Source of the DNA: JBKCUK01 sp046318415
Lineage (GTDB): Bacteria > Pseudomonadota > Alphaproteobacteria > Caedimonadales > Caedimonadaceae
Assembly (NCBI GenBank): GCA_046318415.1
Contig: JBKCUK010000003.1
Coordinates: forward strand, 1-21,144
Length of the DNA: 21,144 nt
Direction of reading: 5' to 3'
Under the pieces are notes generated by a model. It did no database searches. It had not been told where the DNA came from and saw only the letters and a program-made list of their open reading frames with translations. The position numbers were made by a program, and so were the translations under genes. Numbering within the stretch: position 1 is the first letter of the stretch; each line of letters opens with the position of its first letter. Shown one piece after another: positions 15,950 through 21,144 of this stretch.

Positions 15950-16854
15950 TATCAAACTCTCCTTCAGAAACGGCGCCTTCAAGTCACCATTTTAAACTGC
16001 AGCCCCTTGAGCTGAGGCCGGGGCTTTATGTGGTGGCCACACCCATCGGCAATCTCAAAGACATCTCATTACGTGCGTTAGAGATTTTGGCCAGTGTAAA
16101 CTTAATTTTGTGTGAAGATACCCGAACCAGCCGCAAACTTTTACAACATTATGGATTAAAGAATAGGCTCAGTGCTTATCACGAACACAATGCCGATCAA
16201 GTGCGACCAAAAATCATCGAGCAGCTACAGCAAGGCGCCACCATCGCGCTTATCTCCGATGCCGGCACGCCCCTCATTTCCGATCCAGGGTATAAGCTTG
16301 TCGAAGAATGCGCCGCCCTTGGCCTCTACACCACCAGTATTCCTGGGGCTTGTGCAGCCATTACCGCCCTTACCCTTGCAGCCCTGCCCACCCATCAATT
16401 CTTTTTTGCGGGCTTTTTGCCGCCTAAAAGTAGTGGGCGAAAAAAAGCGCTTGAGGACCTCAAACCCCTTCAGGCGACGCTTTTATTCTATGAATCCCCC
16501 CATCGTCTTGTGGATATGTTGCGGGATACCCATCAGGTCTTGGGGCCGCGGCGCTGTGTGGTCGCGCGCGAGCTCACCAAGCTCCACGAAGAGACCATCC
16601 GCGGCACACTGGATGAAGTGACCACCATCATTGCCGCTCGTACCGTCCTGGGTGAGTGCGTCGTGATGATTGAGGGTGCATCAGGACAAGAACAGGCAGT
16701 CAACACAAACCAATTGATTCAACAGCTTCGCGACCTATTGAATACAGGACATAGCCTTAAAGAGGCTGTTGCCCATGTGACTGCCGCAACGGGCTTGCCG
16801 CGGCGCACCCTTTATCAAATGGCGCTGACCCTTGAGGCCAAAGCAAAGAAATAA
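15919..16854 (+). CDS. rsmI: 16S rRNA (cytidine(1402)-2'-O)-methyltransferase
   Basis: RsmI 2'-O-methylates C1402 in the 16S rRNA decoding centre using SAM. All hallmarks of this tetrapyrrole-methylase-fold enzyme are present: VVATPIGNLKDISLRALE, CEDTRTSRKLL, LISDAGTPLISDPGY, IPGACAAITALT, FAGFLPPKSSGRKKAL and LFYESPHRL. Length (about 310) is normal. The start is ambiguous: ATG at 15919 or 15925, with a GTG at 15862 also in frame and no strong ribosome site at any. The first two overlap the divergent lppC-like coding sequence by 31 or 25 bp; about 35 residues precede the conserved core. The gene heads a plus-strand run reaching gshB. Confidence 0.95.
   Translation: MPMKKPISKPLSNSPSETAPSSHHFKLQPLELRPGLYVVATPIGNLKDISLRALEILASVNLILCEDTRTSRKLLQHYGLKNRLSAYHEHNADQVRPKIIEQLQQGATIALISDAGTPLISDPGYKLVEECAALGLYTTSIPGACAAITALTLAALPTHQFFFAGFLPPKSSGRKKALEDLKPLQATLLFYESPHRLVDMLRDTHQVLGPRRCVVARELTKLHEETIRGTLDEVTTIIAARTVLGECVVMIEGASGQEQAVNTNQLIQQLRDLLNTGHSLKEAVAHVTAATGLPRRTLYQMALTLEAKAKK
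15957..15964 (-). promoter_or_regulatory. Ribosome binding site of the lppC-like gene
   Basis: The minus strand reads AAGGAGAG, 7 nt before the ATG at 15949. This decides the start in favour of MVLRSVFSS. The site lies inside the rsmI coding sequence. Confidence 0.75.
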
Positions 16855-16898
16855 GTTGATCGTAGCCGACCACTTCGGATAAAAGACCCAACAAACAT

Positions 16899-16903
16899 GG
16901 AGG
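16899..16903 (+). promoter_or_regulatory. Ribosome binding site of the methyltransferase-like gene
   Basis: GGAGG is 5 nt upstream of the ATG at 16909. It therefore argues against the in-frame ATG at 16897, which would place the site inside the gene. Confidence 0.7.
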
Positions 16904-16908
16904 TCTTG

Positions 16909-17529
16909 ATGATCTTTTTACGTATTGCACTTACCCTGGTTCTGTTCTGGTCAAGGGATTTGAGGGCAAGCTTACCCCTTGAAGACAAAAGGCCACATCA
17001 AGGGCCCATGTACCAATTGATCGTCGGCACGGGCGCGAAGGCCTATCTAAAACACCGTTTTAGCCACAGCTATGACTGTCGCACCACCCTCACGGTGGAT
17101 CTGGATAAAAGTGTTCATCCACATATTGTGGGCGATGTTTTCAGCGCCTCCACCATCACCAAGATCACGCAAAAAATGCCGGAGCCTTCTGGATTCCACC
17201 GCATTCACATGGCTCACCTTGCCCATGACTTACCCGACCACGTGTTCCAAGACACCACCCATGAAAGTTTGCGAGATCTCCTATCCCTGTTACGCCCAGG
17301 TGGACAGCTAATTTACCAGACTCTGGTCAAGGATGTGACTCATTGGGCGCCCCTGTTTGAACAGGTTCCTCAACTAGAGAGGGAGCAAAGGCTAAAGCAT
17401 GCATTCGAGGAGGCAGGATTTATTGTTAAAAGTTGTGCCTTCCTGCCTGAGCCCGACTATTCATTGGGCGATCATACCACCCCTTTGGCGTTGTGCCTTG
17501 AGGCCCATGCGCCCCTCTCGCCGTCTTGA
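16909..17529 (+). CDS. Exported SAM-methyltransferase-like protein, function unknown
   Basis: A 206-residue protein with a signal-peptide-like start (MIFLRIALTLVLFW..., cleavage plausible after DLRAS at about 21). The body resembles a reduced class I methyltransferase: LIVGTGAK (37-44) at the place of motif I, LTVDLDKSVHPHIVGDVFS with an acidic end of strand 2 (D64/D66), and LLRPGGQLIYQTL (116-128), the usual turn before strand 5. Motif I has only G-T-G rather than GxGxG, so SAM binding is doubtful. Nearest general resemblance is to methyltransferases carrying a DxDxxVxPxxVGD pattern. It lies 54 bp after rsmI and 173 bp before trhO. If export is real, a periplasmic SAM enzyme would be odd, and a binding role more likely; otherwise the hydrophobic start may be a membrane anchor. 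Confidence 0.7.
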   Translation: MIFLRIALTLVLFWSRDLRASLPLEDKRPHQGPMYQLIVGTGAKAYLKHRFSHSYDCRTTLTVDLDKSVHPHIVGDVFSASTITKITQKMPEPSGFHRIHMAHLAHDLPDHVFQDTTHESLRDLLSLLRPGGQLIYQTLVKDVTHWAPLFEQVPQLEREQRLKHAFEEAGFIVKSCAFLPEPDYSLGDHTTPLALCLEAHAPLSPS

Positions 17530-17635
17530 TTTGCTCAACAACACCCTTGGGCTCGTATAAGTATGTGAAAAAGTGGTTTGCCTTCTGCCGTGTCTTGCAA
17601 GGGGATAAGCTAAAATGTGGTCTTGGGAAGAAAAC

Positions 17636-17665
17636 TTGAAAATCCCTCACCTTTCCACTTAAGAT
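17636..17665 (+). promoter_or_regulatory. Putative promoter upstream of trhO
   Basis: TTGAAA (17636-17641) and TAAGAT (17660-17665) are 18 nt apart in the 173-bp gap before trhO. The predicted start would leave a leader of about 30 nt. This gap is the longest within the rsmI-gshB run, consistent with a new promoter for trhO and the genes after it. Confidence 0.4.
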
Positions 17666-17702
17666 CCAGCCAAGAGACATTTGAGCACTTTAGGTTGGAG
17701 TC

Positions 17703-18647
17703 ATGAGTCCTATTGTTGTTGCCGCCCTTTATAAATTTACACCCCTAATGGATCTTACCACCTGGAAGCAAAGACTAGAGACCCTTTGCAAGACGAATGG
17801 GATCAAGGGAACCCTGCTACTTGCCCCCGAGGGGATCAATGGCACGGTTGCGGGGACGCGGCAAGGGATTGATGCCCTCAAAACCTTGCTGTTCAGCGAA
17901 CCCCTGTTTGAGGGCATTGAATACAAGGAATCCTTCGCCAACGAGATGCCGTTCCTGCGCCTTAAAGTGCGCCTTAAGTCTGAGATTGTGACCCTGCGTG
18001 TTAAAGAAGCCAACCCAACAGAGCGGGTGGGCACCTATTTAAATCCACAGCAGTGGAATGAACTGCTGCAAGATCCTGAAGTCGTCGTGGTTGATACCCG
18101 AAATGATTATGAAGTGGCCATTGGCACGTTTCGTGGCGCCATCAACCCCAAAACTAAATGCTTCACCGAGCTGCCCCAGTTCGTGAAGGAGAACCTCGAG
18201 GCAAGTAAAAAGCGTAAAATTGCCATGTTTTGCACGGGCGGAATTCGCTGCGAAAAATCAACAGCCTTGATGAAGCACTATGGCTTTGAGGAGGTCTATC
18301 ACCTCAAAGGCGGTATTTTGAAGTATCTTGAGGAAGTACCTCAAGAGCAAAGCCTATGGGAGGGGGAATGCTTCGTCTTCGATCAACGGGTGGCTGTGGG
18401 CCATGGTCTTGAATTGGGTCACTATGACCTATGCCATGGATGTCGCATGCCGATCACAGCCCAGGATAAAGAATCCGCCGATTTTGAGGAGGGTGTATCG
18501 TGCCCCCATTGCGCGCCGACCCTCAGCCCAGAAAAACGCCAGCGCCTGCGTGAGCGCCAAAGGCAAATCATGCTTGCCAAACAGCGGGGTCAACATCACC
18601 TGGGACAGCGGGATGGGTGGGGTTTTGAAGACGCCGCGCAAGACTAA
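17703..18647 (+). CDS. trhO: tRNA uridine(34) hydroxylase (rhodanese family, YceA/UPF0176)
   Basis: A 314-residue TrhO protein, which hydroxylates wobble U34 of certain tRNAs to ho5U in an oxygen-dependent way. The N-terminal domain (1-95, with LLAPEGINGTVAGT) is followed by a rhodanese domain (about 115-215) with the active-site loop FCTGGIRCEKS (Cys177 and Cys183). The C-terminal part carries CHGC and CPHC, which fit a small zinc-binding site. Length and motifs are canonical. The ATG follows GGAG at 17696-17699. Its 3' end overlaps the start of yraN by 35 bp, in a different frame. Confidence 0.94.
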   Translation: MSPIVVAALYKFTPLMDLTTWKQRLETLCKTNGIKGTLLLAPEGINGTVAGTRQGIDALKTLLFSEPLFEGIEYKESFANEMPFLRLKVRLKSEIVTLRVKEANPTERVGTYLNPQQWNELLQDPEVVVVDTRNDYEVAIGTFRGAINPKTKCFTELPQFVKENLEASKKRKIAMFCTGGIRCEKSTALMKHYGFEEVYHLKGGILKYLEEVPQEQSLWEGECFVFDQRVAVGHGLELGHYDLCHGCRMPITAQDKESADFEEGVSCPHCAPTLSPEKRQRLRERQRQIMLAKQRGQHHLGQRDGWGFEDAAQD

Positions 18648-18993
18648 ACAGGCCGCATACCGTCGTGGGCTTGTGGCCGAGCTCCTCGCCATCATCTGGT
18701 TGACGCTCAAAGGTTACCGGCTTCTCGCCTGGCGATACCAAAGCCCCGTTGGCGAAATTGATTTGGTTTTTCGCCGCCAAAGAACCCTGGTTTTTTGCGA
18801 GGTCAAACATCGAAAAACCCTAGAAGACGCTGTGTTTTCCTTGCAAAAACAACAACAACGTCGCATCATGCGAGCAGCAGAACATTTTATACACTTTCAT
18901 CCCCGTTTGGCAGGACTGGACATGGCCTTTGATGCTGTGTTCATCTCGACCCGGGGACTTAAGCATCTTCGTCATGCGTGGCAACAGGAGTAA
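18613..18993 (+). CDS. yraN: YraN family protein (UPF0102, nuclease-like fold)
   Basis: A small protein (126 residues from the ATG at 18613) of the UPF0102 family. The family signature is clear: RRGLVAELLA, GYRLLAWRYQSPVGEIDLV, LVFCEVKHRK, then QQQRRIMRAAEHF and MAFDAVFI. The E-x-D (GEID) and E-x-K (EVK) residues resemble the catalytic core of PD-(D/E)XK nucleases, though activity is unproven for the family. The start is uncertain: ATG 18613 lies inside trhO (35-bp overlap), and a TTG at 18625 has a G-rich stretch before it. Overlap with trhO and the 4-bp gap to the lipoprotein gene indicate one transcript. Confidence 0.92.
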   Translation: MGGVLKTPRKTKQAAYRRGLVAELLAIIWLTLKGYRLLAWRYQSPVGEIDLVFRRQRTLVFCEVKHRKTLEDAVFSLQKQQQRRIMRAAEHFIHFHPRLAGLDMAFDAVFISTRGLKHLRHAWQQE

Positions 18994-18997
18994 ATCA

Positions 18998-19795
18998 ATG
19001 TCGAATCAAAATCTGGTCCTTCCCTTGCTGTTAACCATAGCTCTTGGCACCCAAGGCTGTGCCCCAGCCCTCTTCATGGGCGCAGCCGGCGGTGTCACGG
19101 CTGCAGCATCCGATGAGCGCGGTTTTTCTGGCACCATGTCCGATGCGGCCATCAAAGCCAAAATTAAAATGAAATACATGAACAAAAGCGGCGATCTGGC
19201 TAGCGAAACCACCGTGGTGGTTAATCAAGGCAAAGTCTTACTCACCGGTGTTCTCGATACCCCGCAAATGCAGATCGATGCGGTACGGCTTGCTTGGGAA
19301 GTCGAGGGCGTGAAAGAGGTCGTTGATGACACGCGCCTGGGCTCAAATAAGACCTTTAGTAACTATGCCCGCGATGCATGGATTACAACCCAGCTGAAAT
19401 CGAAATTGCTGGGGGATGATGATGTGCGCTCGTTGAATTATAACATCCACACCGTTGCAGGTACGGTCTATTTGATGGGCAACGCCCAAGACCAGGAAGA
19501 GTTACAACGCGTTGTGAATCACGCCCGCACCATTAGTGGCGTGCAAAAGGTGATCAGTCACGTGCAAATGCGCGGTCAAAGGGTACAAGACAGCGTTGCG
19601 CCCTCCTCTGCCAGCCCCGAGATGTCACCGGGTGTCTCCCAGTCAGACTCAATGCACCCGCAAACGGCGGCAGGCAGCATTAAGACCGAGCGTCTTTCCA
19701 ATGATCCAAATGCGCCCCAACCTTTAGAGGCGGGTCTTCCCCAAGCAGCGCCAAGGGGTTTTGAGGCACCAAATACCCAATCCGCCTTTCAATGA
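18998..19795 (+). CDS. DolP-like lipoprotein with two BON domains
   Basis: A 265-residue lipoprotein. A short signal ends at TQGC (Cys21; Gln at -2 is atypical for a lipobox). Two BON domains follow (about 47-115 and 124-193); the second opens with NYARDAWITTQLKSKLL, close to the corresponding part of E. coli DolP (YraP). DolP is an outer-membrane lipoprotein that binds anionic phospholipids at division sites and supports envelope integrity. The tail (about 197-265) is Pro/Ser/Gln-rich, probably disordered, and absent from E. coli DolP. GGAG (18987-18990) at 7 nt sets the ATG at 18998. Position after rsmI/yraN matches the E. coli yraL-yraP order. The gene ends 8 bp before the favoured gshB start. 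Confidence 0.9.
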   Translation: MSNQNLVLPLLLTIALGTQGCAPALFMGAAGGVTAAASDERGFSGTMSDAAIKAKIKMKYMNKSGDLASETTVVVNQGKVLLTGVLDTPQMQIDAVRLAWEVEGVKEVVDDTRLGSNKTFSNYARDAWITTQLKSKLLGDDDVRSLNYNIHTVAGTVYLMGNAQDQEELQRVVNHARTISGVQKVISHVQMRGQRVQDSVAPSSASPEMSPGVSQSDSMHPQTAAGSIKTERLSNDPNAPQPLEAGLPQAAPRGFEAPNTQSAFQ

Positions 19796-19797
19796 GG
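19794..19797 (+). promoter_or_regulatory. Ribosome binding site deciding the gshB start
   Basis: GAGG, overlapping the stop of the BON lipoprotein gene, is 6 nt before the ATG at 19804. It supports that codon over the ATG at 19792, which overlaps the previous stop. Confidence 0.65.
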
Positions 19798-19803
19798 ACC
19801 AGA

Positions 19804-20751
19804 ATGACCCGTCGCGTTGCTTTCTTAATGGACCCACCTGAGCGTCTGAATCCTAAGACGGACACCACTCTCGTGTTGCTTGAGGAAGCTTTGGCGCGCG
19901 GGTTTGACTGCTACCGCCTTGAACCCGCAGCGGTCCGTTTTGAAAGCGGACAAGTGTTGGCCCCGGTTTTTCGCATTGACACCATGGAGCAGCTCGAGGG
20001 GCAAGCAGAAGGCGATCTCAACCTTGCAACCTTTGATGTGCTGTGGGTGCGGCAAAATCCGCCCTTTGATCTGGGCTACATTACCATTACCCATTTTCTT
20101 GATCTCATCACCAAGACCACCCTGGTGGTGAATCACCCTGCAGCCCTGCGCAATCATCCTGAGAAAATAATCGTTACCCAGTTTGCGGATCTGATACCGC
20201 CAACCGTCATCACTGGCGACAGATCCACGTTGCTGCGGTTTCACCAACAGCAGGGTCATGTAGTCTTGAAGCCCCTTTATGCCTTTGGCGGACAAGATAT
20301 CTTTTTGATCAATCCAGACGACGCCAATACCACAGCCTTGATCGATGTCATGCTAAAAACATATGCCCCCGAGCCCATTGTGATGCAAAAATATCTTCCG
20401 GGCGTTGCATCGTCGGGCGATCGACGTGTGATCATGGTGGATGGTGACGTGATTGGCAGCTTTGCCCGCATACCAGAAGATGGGTTGCGCAGTAACCTTG
20501 TGCGCGGCGGCAAGGCTGAGCCGGTTTCCCTCACGCCACAAGAACAACAAATTTGCGCCCGCGTGGGACCCTATTTGAAGCGCCAGGGCCTCCTGTTTGC
20601 AGGCCTGGACCTGATTGATGGGCACTTAACTGAGGTGAATGTCACCTCACCCACGGGGATTCGCACCCTCAATACGCTTTATCAGATGAAGGCAGAGGTC
20701 CTGATTTGGGACGCCATTGAAAGACGCCTGAATCCTGCCTATGTGGGCTAA
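19804..20751 (+). CDS. gshB: Glutathione synthetase
   Basis: GshB joins gamma-glutamylcysteine and glycine with ATP to form glutathione. The 315-residue length from ATG 19804 equals the usual family size. Conserved segments: VAFLMDPPERLNPKTDTT (5-22), LWVRQNPPFDLGYI (80-93), the ATP-grasp strand VVLKPLYAFGGQ (153-164), QKYLPG, SNLVRGGKAEP, and the magnesium site D269, E277 and N279 (GLDLI, TEVNVTSPTG). The ATP-binding loop reads YAFGGQDIF where many homologues have Y-G-x-G-G. It is the last gene of the plus-strand run; a REP hairpin with a T-tract lies ~80 bp downstream. No gshA is in the window. Confidence 0.96.
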   Translation: MTRRVAFLMDPPERLNPKTDTTLVLLEEALARGFDCYRLEPAAVRFESGQVLAPVFRIDTMEQLEGQAEGDLNLATFDVLWVRQNPPFDLGYITITHFLDLITKTTLVVNHPAALRNHPEKIIVTQFADLIPPTVITGDRSTLLRFHQQQGHVVLKPLYAFGGQDIFLINPDDANTTALIDVMLKTYAPEPIVMQKYLPGVASSGDRRVIMVDGDVIGSFARIPEDGLRSNLVRGGKAEPVSLTPQEQQICARVGPYLKRQGLLFAGLDLIDGHLTEVNVTSPTGIRTLNTLYQMKAEVLIWDAIERRLNPAYVG

Positions 20752-20899
20752 AACTGGCAGTTGGCACAGTAAAACGGGCGCACTGCTATCATCCCTGCAT
20801 ATCACTCTTATCCCCGCATCTCCCCCTGTCATCCCTGCGAAGGCGGGGATCCAGGCTGTTTTTTCGGTGCTCGGTGCAGAAGTGAAGGTGGCGGCATAA
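20752..20899. other. Intergenic region after gshB
   Basis: About 148 bp without a credible gene. It contains C-rich, REP-like fragments around 20790-20830 (repeats of ATCCCTGC / ATCCCCGC type), the hairpin at 20828-20854 and a six-T run at 20859-20864. Together with the repeat arm that follows, the non-coding stretch is 393 bp. Confidence 0.7.
20828..20864 (+). terminator. REP hairpin with T-tract, possible gshB terminator
   Basis: ATCCCTGC (20831-20838) pairs with GCGGGGAT (20843-20850) around a GAAG tetraloop; one pair is T-G. Six Ts (20859-20864) follow after 8 nt. The unit is a REP-like palindrome of the same type as at 93-118; the nearby T-run suggests it may end the gshB transcript. 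Confidence 0.45.
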
Positions 20900-21144
20900 C
20901 ATGGATTGCCGCGTCGGCCCATGGCCTCCTCGTAATGACGAACAAAGAGTGCACGCGCCCTACACCCCCTCGTCATGGCGTCTGTCGGCACTTTGAACAC
21001 ACCCGTCATCGCGAGCGAGGGCACCGAGCGTGGTGATCCAGGCTGCTGATGAGTGGATCCCCGCCTGCGCGGGGATGACAGAAAAGGAGCTTTATGGACT
21101 TTAAGAGCCGCAGGGTCACTCAATAAACGTGCTGGAATGATAGG
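20900..21144 (-). repeat. Right arm of the 245-bp inverted repeat (truncated by window end)
   Basis: The minus strand here matches 28-272, gap-free with 8 mismatches, so the arms face each other across about 20.6 kb. It holds the same three REP-like modules in mirror order (20900-20940, 21005-21041, 21054-21079). The match is still perfect at the last base of the window, so the arm may be longer than seen. No gene is present. Confidence 0.93.

Noticed and set aside
18328..18612. Upstream extension of the yraN frame
   Set aside because: It lies inside trhO in another frame and yraN similarity begins only after 18613.
20647..21123. Minus-strand open frame of 158 codons across the right repeat arm
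   Set aside because: It is the same repeat translation and also runs antisense into the 3' end of gshB.

Overview
The window looks like a chromosomal segment of an alphaproteobacterium. The evidence is the block lppC-like lipoprotein / rsmI / yraN / dolP-like BON lipoprotein / gshB, an LptM-like lipoprotein beside a TlpA-type thioredoxin, and dense gram-negative envelope genes. Small GTCAT...GATCCA palindromes like those at both ends are common in host-associated alphaproteobacteria (Rickettsiales, Holosporales) but also occur elsewhere, so family-level placement is only a guess. Identifications come from reading motifs and family resemblance; no database search was run.

Layout: (1) 28-272 is one arm of a 245-bp inverted repeat built from REP-like palindromes. 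(2) 286-4826 holds uvrD (minus), an EamA-family permease (plus), and a minus-strand pair of a HSL-type esterase and a DUF721/DciA-like protein joined by an ATGA overlap. (3) 4906-9134 is a two-gene RND efflux operon (adaptor and permease, no outer-membrane factor). (4) 9143-9218 is tRNA-Thr(CGT) on the minus strand. (5) 9374-10660 holds a stand-alone CZB zinc-binding protein, a small LptM-like lipoprotein antisense to its 3' end, and a divergent TlpA-like thioredoxin. (6) 10700-14654 is a plus-strand run: a 635-residue multi-module protein of unknown function, trxB, and a 3-hydroxyisobutyryl-CoA hydrolase-like protein. (7) 14795-20751 is the lppC(-)/rsmI(+)...yraN-dolP-gshB block, with a secreted methyltransferase-like protein and trhO sitting between rsmI and yraN. 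(8) 20752-21144 is non-coding: a REP hairpin with a T-tract after gshB, then the second arm of the inverted repeat, cut by the window edge.

Functionally the window mixes DNA maintenance (UvrD, DciA-like), rRNA/tRNA modification (RsmI, TrhO), envelope lipoproteins (LppC-like, DolP-like, LptM-like), efflux, and thiol chemistry (TlpA-like, TrxB, GshB, and the Cys/His zinc site of the CZB protein). No transposase, integrase, phage gene, CRISPR array or recognised defence system was found. The most unusual items are the 245-bp inverted repeats about 20.6 kb apart, the free-standing CZB protein overlapping an LptM-like gene where argH and lysA seem to be missing, the 635-residue protein with four related modules, and the exported methyltransferase-like protein.
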